From: Phallusia mammillata
Taxonomy: Eukaryota > Chordata > Ascidiacea > Phlebobranchia > Ascidiidae
Length of the DNA stretch: 64,000 nt
Reading direction: 5' to 3'
NCBI GenBank assembly: GCA_003260075.1
Contig: QLIY01000072.1
Location: 187,146 to 251,145 of the forward strand
The position numbers were made by a program, and so were the translations under genes. How positions within the stretch are numbered: position 1 is the first letter of the stretch; each line of letters opens with the position of its first letter. This document shows, one piece after another, positions 12,646 through 24,256 of this stretch. Under the pieces are notes generated by a model. It saw only the letters and a program-made list of their open reading frames with translations. It made no database searches and had not been told where the DNA came from.

Positions 12646-12970
12646 AGGTTCATTTAAAAAAGATTAGGAAAGGCACTAATTCCCCGCCCCTTTCAACCTG
12701 TTTTATTCAGCTTACTCATAATCCAGATTAGGCACAAGCAACTGAATTACCAGCAGTTGCACTAACCCCCCCCCCTGTCGATCTCACTGCAACAGACTTT
12801 GCGAATTTAAACATATTTCTGCCATGTTCTGCCGTGTTTTTTAAACATTTTCAGGTTCATTTAAAAAGATTAGGAAAGGCACTAAGTCCCCGCCCCTTTC
12901 AACCTGTTTTATTCAGCTTACTAATAATCCAGATTAGGCACAAGCAACCGAATTACCAGCAGTTGCACTA
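12646..12970. repeat. Imperfect direct duplication (about 118 bp unit) with poly-C junction and an inserted NHL-exon fragment
   Basis: Copy one, 12,646-12,765, and copy two, 12,853-12,970, differ by only a few substitutions and one A. Copy one ends in a run of ten C (12,766-12,775). Between the copies, 12,774-12,829 matches 15,996-16,051 with a single mismatch. That second location is the donor end of an NHL-gene exon about 3.2 kb away. The arrangement fits an assembly chimera better than a natural tandem duplication. Confidence 0.85.
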
Positions 12971-13148
12971 TGGTATAGCGGTATGTTGTTCAGAGTAATA
13001 TCGATTGAGCCAAATTCTCAAATTCTACTAAAATGAGGAAATGCGTTTTGGCCATAAAGAATGTAGTGAGTTCAAAGTTTTAAATTACCCTTATAAGTAT
13101 TTTAATGCAAAAACCTGTTACGCACCAAAAGAAAACCTATGAATAACA

Positions 13149-13666
13149 GATAAGAAACATTTATTTGAGGTCCAACCTCAACAACTTTTGCCCACAGCTT
13201 AAACCGGCACATTAGGAAGATGCCAAAAAAGGCAACACGAGCAAAGCGCACAAAACGCAAAATACAGTGGAAAGAAAATAGATGTCGTAAAGGCAGAAAT
13301 CGTACGTTTGTGTTTACTGCAATACAGCATCTGTACGCAACAAAAGTCCAGCGGAGTCCTCGCTTCGAGTCTCGCTGAAAAAAAAAACTGTTGGAACCCC
13401 CCCCCCGATAAGAAACATTTATTTGAGGTCCAACCTCAACAACTTTTGCCCACAAACCGGCACAGTAAGAAGATGTCGAAGAAAGCAACACGAGCAAAGA
13501 ACGCCCAAAACGCAAAATACAGTGGAAAGAAAATGGGTGTCGTAAGGCAGAAATCGTACGTTTGTGTTTACTACAATACAGCTGCCTAATAAATATGGCA
13601 TCTGTGCGCAACAAAAGTCCAGCGAAGTCCTCGCTTCGAGTCTCGCTGAAAAAAAAAACTGTTGGA
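13149..13666. repeat. Tandem duplication of about 250 bp with poly-C junction, in the NHL gene 3' flank
   Basis: Unit one runs 13,149-13,395 and unit two 13,407-13,666, separated by A plus ten C (13,397-13,406). The copies align end to end with scattered substitutions and small indels, including a short insertion in unit two containing GCCTAATAAATATG. Each copy contains a minus-strand AATAAA (near 13,160 and 13,418) that could polyadenylate the NHL gene transcript. Confidence 0.9.
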
Positions 13667-13694
13667 CAGCAGCACCTAGCGGCAAGATCGGGTT

Positions 13695-16600
13695 TTAGTA
13701 CGTGAACACGTAAACAGCTGTTCCGCCAAAATTTGTCACTGACAAACGATAATCTTCGGTATTATCATGCCGGGATACTGACACAGAACAAGGTAAACGT
13801 ATTGCGTGTTCAGGATCTGGAACGATGTGCCGCAGAAAGTTGCCCTCGCGATCGTAGACGGAAACTCTATTGTTCCACATATCGGCAATCACAAGGTTGT
13901 TTTCGCAATCGACCGATATACCGTACGGAAGGTCAAGTTCTCCATCGCCTCCACCTTTTGTGCCAAAGGATCGCACAAGTTCGTTTTCTTCGTCAAAAAT
14001 CTAGAAATAACGTAGAAATACCAGTTACGTGACAATTTCTTAAGCATACAAAAAGTTGCGTAAAAACGAAATAGACCAGAAAAGACCGGCCCGACTTGCA
14101 ACTCTACATGGTTCTTATTTATCATTGCCACATGACACTCACAAAGACTGCCTTTCTAGTTTGCCGACTTTTTTGGATTCTTATTCCTCTGTTGAAGGCA
14201 GTGATGCACTAATTACCCGCCTTAAAAGTTTCGGGCCGAAACCGAATATTCAGATAATTTCGGCCGAATCTGGCCGAACCTAAAATCGCCTTTCTGGAGG
14301 ATGTTTTTATTTAAACCTTGTGTTGTTGTTGTTGCAGGTGAACTCATTTACGAAACTCCAAAACACTTTTACGATACGTAAACTGAAAAACACATTGTTT
14401 TTGCAGACAACGTGACTCGTGTTTTTTATGGAAACTATAGATGCGAGAGTTAGGTTAATTTGTGGTGCTTCAAATTGGCGATATTGAAAGTTCGTGCTCT
14501 AATTTCAGATACCAAAAAAGTTCGGTATCGGCCAAATTAAAAAAAAACTCTGGCCGAAACCGAAACTTTGGCATTACAGAATATACAGCCAAAATGTTTC
14601 GGCCAACCGCAACTTCGGCGCATTTAGTAGTTTTGAAAGCATTGTTTTGTGCATTCATAAGCAATGACAGAATACTTTAGTTCAAGTATGAAAGCTATCA
14701 CAATCGTCAAGCGTCGCTGTCTTAGGATGCAAGGCACACTGTTCCGACTTGTGCAGCGACAAACTGAAAACTTATGAGACAAAATTGCTTGAAACACAGG
14801 ATCAATGAAACCACGAAAATTAACAATTAAAGGTAAAATAGAATATTTTTCCTACCGATATCCTGTCTTTCCAGTCAACGACAATTATATTGTCATCACT
14901 GTCAACGGTGACGCCCACTGGACAATCAAAATCTCCGGTCAGTTTGGATATTTGTTGACCATTCGGTGATATAATTTTTACAGCGTTGTTATCAGTATCC
15001 GTTACTATGATTTCACCTGTAAAAGATCAGTTGTTAGTTAAAAAATGTTTTCTGTGCAAATACAAAACGGCATGACAGTCCGTAATTCCAGGTGGTCAAC
15101 CGTCAACCATTCACTAGGCCTATATAACGTTGCTTAAGTTCACGAATCACATTAGACGAGGTGTTCTTAACGCGTTGTGATTGCAGACAATCAAGCCCAC
15201 CTAATCACGCATTTCGTGATGTAACTGTTGGCGCTTGTCACGCGGTATTTGAACAACATTTTCGAAAAACCACAACGGAATCACCGATTGCGACAACCAA
15301 AACGGTGTAACTGAGACCCAAAATTTGAAAACCTCTGAAATCAAAATGATCCAGAACGGCAACTGCTATATGGAACATGTCCCAAACTGCCCTTTTGAGT
15401 ACAACATTTTTTACGTGATACACAGAAAGCTTTATCCAACTTTCCAAACAAACATGTAATAATTTGTAATGAAAGGATTTATAGGGCGCATATATGGTGA
15501 TTAACTGAAAATTGTGGATTATAATATATAGCTGTAGTTATTATAATCTATCATTGGTTCAAAACCCAATGATGTAATATTTTACTAGGTCAATGCATTT
15601 TGATCCAAAGGTTATTAAACGGATTGCACCACAATATGAATCAGTCCACGTTACACCAGCCATACGTCAAATAGGGAAGTGTGAGGAGATACTAGAGTTT
15701 CGACCTACGAGTTTGGCCAAAATTATAAACACGAAGTCATATTGCATTATATAAATCATATTGACTTGCATACGAAACCTGCAGAGTCTTGTGATCATAC
15801 TGTTCAGAATTCCCGAAAATGATTCCCCTTTCAGAAAAAGGAGAAAAACCCCCTAAAGAACGCGTATAGATTCACGCTTGTGTTAACAATTTTGTAGAAC
15901 TGAAATCCCCTATAGGCAAAAATAGGCTACCTATTCATTGACAGCTTGGCAAGATTTACGGTTAAATAAAATTTTCTTACTAAAGAATTTACTAACCTGT
16001 CGATCTCACTGCAACAGACTTTGCGAATTTAAACATATTTCTGCCGTGTTCATTCAGAAGTTTGCCCTCCTTCGACCAAACTGTCACACATGAGCCGCAG
16101 GCGATCACAATGTTTCCTTCCGGTGTTTCGCACATCTGTGGAGTCGCATAATAGCAAATGTTTACAAATGTTTACAAATGTTATGTTTTGGACGAAGGTT
16201 GTTTGCTGCAAGTTAGGAGATTCATATGAAGCGCTTTTGCAGCTATCGGGAGCATAACTTGTGAAAACATGGTTAAGCACACAGTCTTTATCGAGTCACA
16301 AATTCACCTTGACACTTAAAGGCCACTTCAGCGTGTAACACACGCATTTGGATATCATGCCCATATGTATATATATATATATAGTCTCATTTAAAGACAT
16401 GCGTATAAAGTTTTTCAATGACGTTTCGTCGAATTCTTTCATAGTGAATAGGAAAGGCGAGGTTAAATCAATTGACATTTGTAATTTGTTTGCCAAGCAA
16501 AAGTACCAAGCCAGCTTGCGTAATATGTTACGCATGTGGTAGTTTTAAATGGCAAAAATACACAGAACTGCCTCGTTATCAATGTGACGTAATTTACACA

Positions 16601-18931
16601 GGATACGTAAAACCCGGCAAATTAGGTATATGGTATTAGAATTATCGTGGAAAACGTGAGATCAATGTGTAATTACTTAACTGATGACTTAACTTGACGT
16701 CACACGATTAGTGTTTGCACAAATGTCAAACACTTTTAAAAGCAACAAAAGATCATGAAACAAACGAAGTTTTCGCTATTGTTGACCATTCTTGAAAAGC
16801 TATGTCAAGAATGTGTGCAAATTTCCTATAACCTATCAAAACGTTGTTTGGGTGAAAAGCCTTTTATTGATATCGTTAAAAATGTTTTTTTTCGGTTACA
16901 CCCTTACACTGTTATGGCGCAACTGAAGAAACGTGATTTCGAAATCAATAAATTGTTTAAAGAGAAACTAGTTTCACCTGGTAAGGCTCAAAGGGTTTGC
17001 CTGCCTTTGTCGTTCTGGTGTGGAAAGATTTGACGAGTACTCCATTGCGGTCGTAAGTCTGTATAATTCGCTCTTCTTTGGCTGTAATCACCGACACATA
17101 ACACAAACCTGACTTGCCCAGGTGTGTCCCAAACACAAGACCACCAGTGGGTAGCTTTCTGTTAAAAAGTCATATTAAACAAAGGAACTATTTAAAAATG
17201 GTATAGATTATAGAACTTACTTTACACTTTTCGGCATGAGCCACGTTTTGACACTTGGTCCTGCTGGTGGGACCATGCGCTTCTGCCTAAACACACAAAA
17301 ACAGCCTTCAGCTTCACGTATGTTAACTGCTTAGCGTTTAATATCTGTGCACAATCGTTTTTCCTTAAAAATCAATACAACGTAGCGTCAACAACAGCAG
17401 CCTTACAACCGTTCAAAACCCTTTACCTCCTTGACGCGACGAACATCTCGTTGTGTATGGCAATTCCCATGGCACTTAAAAACGCTACAAAAACCATTGC
17501 CCAAGCAAAATCAGTCGTTTTCACAAGTATACTCACGGGGAATTAGATTTCTTCTTGTGACTGCTGTTGGTGTATGGCGGGCTGTTCACGTACTCGCTGA
17601 TGGTGTTGTTGGCGTTCACGTCTACCGAGTGAATACTGCACACGAGGCTGTCAAAAGCGCCACCACAGTTTAGCGAAGTGTCAACTGACGAGTTGCGTTT
17701 TGACCTGGCAACAAACACGTCTAGGTGTGAATGGCCGCCAAGAAAAGCTATATCTGCGAACGTTCGCCAGAAGTGTGAGAAAGGAAACGCGTGGGGAATA
17801 AAGTGACAGCCCCACTGTTCAAACACACGTTGTGCAATCGATGAATCTACTTGCAAACAGAGGTGTGCCGCGACAAAGACTATAAATTACCACAGGAGCT
17901 GACTTGTGACAACCTGTACAGTGTATATTCCACGATCCTATGTCACGAAATTTTGTTGACAAACATTCGTAGAAAGCGCGTGCCTGGTATCACCATGCTA
18001 GAATACATGCAAACTTTTTGCGTACACCAGCTGTGAGTTAAACACGATCCACATTTACACCGTTTTACTTTCCACAACAAATACTCGAGTCATTCGGGGG
18101 CGTTTTCTCCGATTTAGTGCTATTTCGTACCGCTAATGACTAATTTCCTAAACTGAATTTGGCCGCTATAGTTCAAGCCTCGGGCAAAATGTCTCGACAC
18201 ATTTGTTTAAAACAACTCATAACAGAACAAACATTAATACGTATTTTTGTAACTTTGCGACAATTACGACAAAACCAATGAGTTTAGCCGATACAGCAAG
18301 ATCGGTGATGTACAATATAAGCTTTAGTTGTGTTACTCCAGATAATGTAAGTTACAATACACATCCAGACAAGCTTTTGCAAACGCTTGTTGGATTGATA
18401 GTTAGTCCACCAGTAAGTATTAACAAACACCGCTGGACGCAGGCAATAAGCCCACAACACGAACCATTGTTCCATTTCCGTATCATACCACTCTGGAAGG
18501 GATTGCTTTCCCAAAAAGGTGGGCGATTTTAAAGGCTGAATTAAGGTTTCCAATAGACTGCGGGAACGTGGTCTATAGGTACGAAGTAGGTTAAAAACAC
18601 TGAAATCTTACAAAGGAACTTTTCATGATCAACAGAAGTCATTTGATAAACAAGCGCTCAATGAAAAGAACAATGTATAACCTTACACGTTTTAGATGGC
18701 ATACGTTGTTTTGCTTTAATTAACTTACTTTGAGCCTTTACCAAACGTGCTGGTTCTTGTGGGGGAAGTCTGCTCACCAAATGGAGACCCAGATGAGTTT
18801 GACGAATTCGACAGGCTGTCAGCCGGGTTTACTTTTAAATATTGTGACCCAACAAACATTGAATAAGGCCTTGGGCTCTGCAAGTTCGGTGAGCGCCGTT
18901 TGCTAGGCAAAGGTGAACGTCTTCCGTTCAT
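13695..18931 (-). CDS. NHL-repeat protein, seven exons, about 407 aa
   Basis: Exons are 18931-18729, 17704-17537, 17286-17221, 17158-16978, 16135-15997, 15016-14856 and 14000-13695, all phase-compatible, with TAA at 13,695. Residues 1 to about 150 are basic and Ser/Pro-rich (SPLPSKRRSPNLQSP). From about residue 165 the protein is a beta-propeller of NHL type, with repeated blocks such as TGEIIVTDTDNNAVKI, CPVGVTVDSDDNIIVVDW and PYGISVDCENNLVIADMWNN. NHL propellers bind RNA or protein and occur in TRIM2/3/32/71-like ubiquitin ligases. No RING, B-box or coiled coil is visible here. The start is the first ATG in the most upstream exon I could join; a possible non-coding 5' exon lies at 20,881-20,973. 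Either this is an NHL-only protein or N-terminal exons were missed. Confidence 0.78.
14205..14640. repeat. Degenerate repeat rich in TTCGGCCGAA-like palindromes, possible old MITE
   Basis: This intronic stretch begins with CAGTGATGCACTAATTACC, followed by GTTTCGGGCCGAAACCGAA. It ends with sequence whose complement reads CTAAATGCGCCGAAG then GGCCGAAAC. The two ends are roughly inverted, and GGCCGAA blocks recur throughout. That is reminiscent of hAT-derived short elements, but no clean target duplication is visible. It lies between the last two exons of the NHL gene. Confidence 0.4.
16365..16382. repeat. (TA)n microsatellite
   Basis: A short run of alternating T and A lies in an intron of the NHL gene. 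It has no evident function. Confidence 0.7.
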
Positions 18932-20880
18932 AATTCCACTTTTGTTTAAAATGCAATTCGCCCAAATCAGTAAATCTGTCAACTTTATGACTAAACACTT
19001 TAACTAGTAAAACATAAACACAAATTGACAAGAGACCAAAGGTAAAATAATAAAAGTACTGCCATTTCCTCATCAGCACATGAACAACTTTCGTAAGTTA
19101 ACTATAACACCGTCACTAACCAAAGCTAAACAAATACTTGGTTGACATAAGACTGGAAGTGTCGCCTATGAAAGTACTGCAATTTCCTCGCAAAACATGG
19201 ACAAATCTGTGAGTCAACGCCTACATGGAGTGTATATATAACTGATGCAAATCCTTGTTCAGTCAAACACATGTGAGTTATATTGCTACGCAGCGCAACA
19301 TGCGTCAGGCCTTGATTTGTTGTCTTGACGTGGGTGCAGTATTTCTTGCCTTATAAGCATGAACGTGTGCCATTGTTTCCCAAAACTGAAGGCAACAGAA
19401 CGACATGTCTATCGAGCGGTCGCAAGTTTGATCGGGAAACACATTTACGCCATAGTAGTTTCGATGAAGCAAAATAGGGGTCGGCTATTCACAAAAACTG
19501 ACGTTAATCTACGCATTTGGTGAAAGTTTCTAACATTACATTGCCTGAAAGGATTGCCCAGATTCCTACCATGTCGTTCCACATCGTCTAACGTGTTTAG
19601 ACAAAATGTCGATCACTATGACCAACACCCATTTTTAAAAATGTGTCTTGGTTATTATCCATAAACGTTTTGGCTTTTTAAATGAGACTTAATGTTGTCC
19701 TGAGAGAGGAGCAAACTGGATTTTTATTGTTTAGAAATACTTTTAAAATAAGTTATATTAACTGCGCATTAATGAAAACAAATTGTGGAAAAAGTCGTCA
19801 CTTTACAAACACACAAACCGACATATAGTTTTTGATTGTGTTAACTAAAACACCGAAAATACGATTAACAACAGTATTACCGTGCAACGTGTACTTTTTC
19901 TGTAACATACACTAACTCCTCGAAAAACTACAAAACCGAACATACATCGAAAAATACGACTGTGGATACTTTTGTTGTCAAGTTTAAGCTTTGCGTGGCC
20001 TCCCTGTGATATGGCATTGCAGTTGCCACTAACTTTGATTAAGAAACGCAACGATAACTTCAGGCTGCTGAAGAATATGTATCTCAGTGAATAGAACGGA
20101 TTGCACGAGCACGCCATACCAGTTCCTGTTTCCTGACGCTCATTGAATGACTGAATCATGTATACCCTGCGAAAGACGCGGCGCGATGCGAAACGTGCTG
20201 GTCTCATTTCTTTAGTTTGAGGTTATCATTTACCGCAGGCCAGTGCACGCTGTTTAATTGGTGCGCGATATTCTGCGGCTAAAACGTGCCTTGCAGCATT
20301 GGGTAGCTCCGCCTCCGCGCACAAAAGGGTCGTCTCTGCCTCAACTTGACTGATTGTTTAAAATCCGATACGGAACGACAGGTGTATCGCAAACATTCGG
20401 CTGCACTACTGGTCTCAAACCTGACATTCCTTTTTGCGGCCGTAAAATACAGAAACACACAACACAAAAGACTGGCCACAAGAGTAAAACCTTAAATAGC
20501 GATAATCTGGGTTTTGACTTAATGTCAAATTTGCGATTGGTTATGGAATTACCAACGTATGTCTGGCAGGTATCCGGACAAATACTGAACCACAGAAAAC
20601 TCTGGCCCACGGCGGAAAAGTAACAACGTCACAGGCGAACGTTCGAAACAGACTTGTTTAAAACAACAACAACTTATTCTAATTTAAAACGACTTGATCT
20701 TTGGAATATTTATTCGATACAAGTCGACAAGGTTCACCGGCGTGCAAACCTTCACCGCATTATCAGACAAGCGCAACAGTTATAAGAAAGTGTTAGTTTA
20801 TAATAACCACACAAATAGAAAGCATTGTTACAAAAAAAAAACAATAATCATAAATGTTATTTGAAGAAACATTAACTTAC

Positions 20881-20973
20881 CGGCAGTTCCAGAACGTCGC
20901 AAAGCTACATGTACCAATCCGGAAGCCAGCCCACTATTTCATACACAGCGGCCCTATCAAAGTTTGAAGACAC
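20881..20973 (-). other. Possible non-coding 5' exon of the NHL gene
   Basis: On the minus strand an acceptor TATAATAG is followed by about 93 bp and a strong donor, GCCG|GTAAGT. All frames contain stops, so it would be untranslated. It lies about 2 kb upstream of the first NHL coding exon on the same strand. The inference rests on splice signals alone. Confidence 0.3.
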
Positions 20974-23900
20974 CTATTATAAACAAAGTAAAGTACTGAA
21001 ATACTTAGACGGTAGTTAACAGCCTGATGGATAACATGCATGATATGACTTCCTTGTAAGCACGGTTGCCATATCGCAACCAAGAGCAATTAACATACAG
21101 TAGTTAAAACACTGTGTAAACAGTTTTACTGCTACTGTTTAGAGGGGGCAACTAGACAATGGAACATCTACACCAGTTGATTCTTACCCTCGTAGTTGAA
21201 CAGTTTTCTCCAGTACACGGTACTTTAACAACAAACAACACGAAAATTAACACCGGTACGCTCGACGGAATGATTGTGTCAAAACGCTACTGTAATAAAA
21301 GGTCAATTGTAGAGAGACCTTTTAACTCGTCAGAGGATCAGTGAAGCTTGTAGACTGCTGTAAAACTACATTGTGTTGCCACAAAAGGCAAAGCCCGGAC
21401 TAAAACCCCATAAACACGCTGTTTTTTTAATTCAATGTAAATTATTGATGAATACAACGTGCTACCTGACACTTTTTCTCCGGTGGGCAGGCAATATTCT
21501 ATAATTATTCGCATCTTATCTACACGCGAATTTATCTTACAGAGAATATTAAAATAAAATAACTGTTTACCAAGTATGCTTACACACAAGGTTGACACGA
21601 TAGGTCAATTTCAGGCTGCGACTCGAAGCTAATTGATTTCTATTGGCGTGCGGTCGTTCCTCATTTGTTCAGGCCTGTTACGCCGCACCACGACTTCCTG
21701 TTTCCTTTTCTGTTGAAGGGGGTGTTCAGGAGGCGAATCCTGGAAGGTCTCGCCAAAATACATCGTATTTTTCTCAGTGTTCTTTACAAACCGAATTCAA
21801 CAAGACGATAGTGATCAAACTGTTTACTCATTGCATTACTCCTGAAACATGCTGTGGCTGTTTTGCTTTTGACAAACTTGCAGGCGAATATGCAGGTGCC
21901 CAAGAACAGTTTTGCTGCCGGTTAATAGCTCTAGTAAAAGGAAAGTAAAAGTCTCTGACGCAACACTATCAGTGCACCTAATTTATCAAAATCCCGTCAA
22001 GTACTCTGACAGCGTCCCTAGCCTGTAGGCGCAAGTTTTTATCTATTCATATATCGGCGCAAGTTTCTGCTGCGATACGTCAGTTGAAGGTCAATTGCAA
22101 TGCGACACGGTAATTTACCAAGGGACATACAAATCGAAGGCGATTTTTACACTGACGTACATCTTATACGTCATTTGGGGATTCATTGACGTATTTTTTT
22201 TGCAAAATATCAGTGAATTCTAAAAGACACCATCAAAGCTACCCAGACAATAGGTAAAATTGTGCAGCAAAACGCACACTTTTGGTACGGCGGTGATTAG
22301 GGATCGACTGAAACTTGCAATTCTCTAATAATGTGAGAACGGTTTAGTTTTATCATATGGTAGAGTGGTTTCTTAACTTATTTACTTGTTAGTCCCCCCT
22401 AAAGTCACAAACCTGTTCTCGTGCCCCTTGTATTTTTCAAACAGTTACTGATATTCCATAACCATGATGATTCTGCATTCTCGCATGCTTTTTTATCGTC
22501 TTGGAAAGAAATTGACGTTGTACTAAATACTGAGACCAGCTGCTGGTATCATTTTCACCTGCCTCTGCTAGTTGCCAATGTAACTAACCATCACAAACTA
22601 GAGTTTCAAAACTATCCCAAATGACAGGTCTAAATGTCGGTGCGTGAGGATAAAGTTTTTGTAAAAAGGAAATATGTTGTCTGGTATAGTTAATACCTGA
22701 TTTTAATCAACGAATCTTGTTTGTTAAACCGAACTTGGCCACGACCTTTTCTGTTCGGCAACAATTTTCTAATCTTCTCTTACCACCCACAACAAAACAA
22801 CAACCTCATACGCAGTTACATATAGATTTGCACCCTTTGTTGAGTATTTGCGATAAAACGCTTTTGCGACATCGTCGAAGTATGACGCAAGCGCACAAAA
22901 GCGATCCAATAAATAAAAGGGAATAAAATTAAAGTACACTCCAAAATAGATTTCTTCGGTGGGCGCTTAAACACATATAAGGACAGCAGAAACAATAATT
23001 ATGAAATCACAATACAACGAAGTTAAGTTTCCTATACCCTAATGGCAAAACAAAGAAGTCAACAATTCGGCTTAGATTTGCAGCTGTAGCAAAAACATCG
23101 AGATTTAGCATTCAAACCACGTACATTTGTCAAGGGTAAATGGCTAATCAACCGTAATTTAGTCCATCAGTAAGACAAGAATACAAAAGTGCCTGTACAT
23201 AACTGAATAAACAGACGGTGTTGATAATTAAATATCGGAAGCAGAGTAAACTATTTTGGTTAGAGGTAAGTTCGTTTTTTTACTGTGAAGGTATATATAC
23301 GTTGCCAAGCAGCTAAACGTACTTTTAGCTTTACAATTAAATTAGACTAATTTGTATCAGCAACAAGGCCAAGTCCGGTTGTGAGAGCCAAACGAAGACA
23401 CAGTGAACAGCCTTGTACGTTGTGACAATTGTCATTTTCTCGACTCTTTGTGCCCACCTTTAAACCAAATGTTGGGTTTTTAATATGTTCGAGTGTGACT
23501 TATTCAGATTGCATTGGTAGTGCGAGAAGAATACCAGGATGCTAAATAGAAAAGCAAGTGTTATCGTAAAAGATTGTTATTGTTCCGCTGTTTGTGTTTT
23601 TGTCAACCGACTGGTCGCTGCGTTTTGGCCCAAATGACCACGCGGTAAGCGCGTTTAAGCTTGCTATGAAGCTGCGCAGTGGGAGAATGGATTAAAACAA
23701 GAAGAAAAACATAAAACTGGCTGACAGAATCAAAAGAGTTAATTTAAAACGAAAAAATGAAATAATAAAGTATATGACGCCTCCATATATGGAGCCACCT
23801 CTTTGTGCATGCAAAATAAATAAAACTTCGTGGGTCCGTTAGTGGAGATAAGAAGAACATCAAGAAAAACAACGACGAAAAACAGATCGTTGAAACTTAA

Positions 23901-24236
23901 CAAAACGGGCTTAAAACTCGCGTTTAGTGCGACCAAGCATGATGAGATCGCCGCATCATTTGTTTCAAGTTATCAGAAAACCATGATACGGCGGTGATTT
24001 TCCGATTGTAAGAGCAACACACTGTTGCGGTTTACACTAATGTGTACATGAAAGAAATCAAGTCGGTTCAATACTTATGAGCGGCACACGATCACTGCAT
24101 TGCAAAGGGTTAGAAAGATAACCGGATAGCGATCAGAAATTTCCTAAAACGTCTTTGCGCAGTCGCTGACGACATCCACGTCACGACCACGGGTTCAAAG
24201 CCAGTTGCGTCAATACCCTCTCGCCCGGGGCGCATG

Positions 24237-24242
24237 TTTATT
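24237..24242 (-). terminator. Polyadenylation signal AATAAA just after the FZR1 stop
   Basis: AATAAA occurs on the minus strand about 15 nt after the TAA at 24,257, inside CCAATAAACATG. If used, the FZR1 3' UTR is only some 30-40 nt long. Confidence 0.5.
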
Positions 24243-24256
24243 GGCCAGACCGACAA

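Larger units (their letters stand above)
10779..13694. other. Intergenic region between the 415-aa gene and the NHL gene
   Basis: No recognised gene lies here. The stretch holds the presumed promoter of the 415-aa gene just right of 10,778 and an unrecognised 163-codon minus-strand ORF at 11,803-12,294. It also has a duplicated block with a poly-C junction at 12,646-12,970 and a larger tandem duplication at 13,149-13,666 in the 3' flank of the NHL gene. The rest shows nothing I can assign. Confidence 0.5.
18932..24256. other. 5.3-kb region between the NHL gene and FZR1
   Basis: No convincing coding exon is seen. Many short ORFs occur on both strands but lack splice context or protein-like composition. 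A GC-richer patch at about 20,210-20,350 (CTCCGCCTCCGCGC) and a spliced-looking segment at 20,881-20,973 are compatible with a promoter or 5' exon for the NHL gene. The remainder is featureless AT-rich DNA to my reading. Confidence 0.45.

Noticed and set aside
13308-13589. Plus-strand ORF in the tandem duplication
   Set aside because: It crosses the poly-C junction and both repeat copies, so it is a product of the duplication rather than a gene.
20279-20479. 66-codon minus-strand ORF with a hydrophobic start
   Set aside because: It overlaps several equally long ORFs in a GC-richer patch, with no splice or homology support.
24185-24205. GGGTTCAAAGCC resembling a tRNA B box
   Set aside because: No matching A box, anticodon arm or acceptor stem was found around it.
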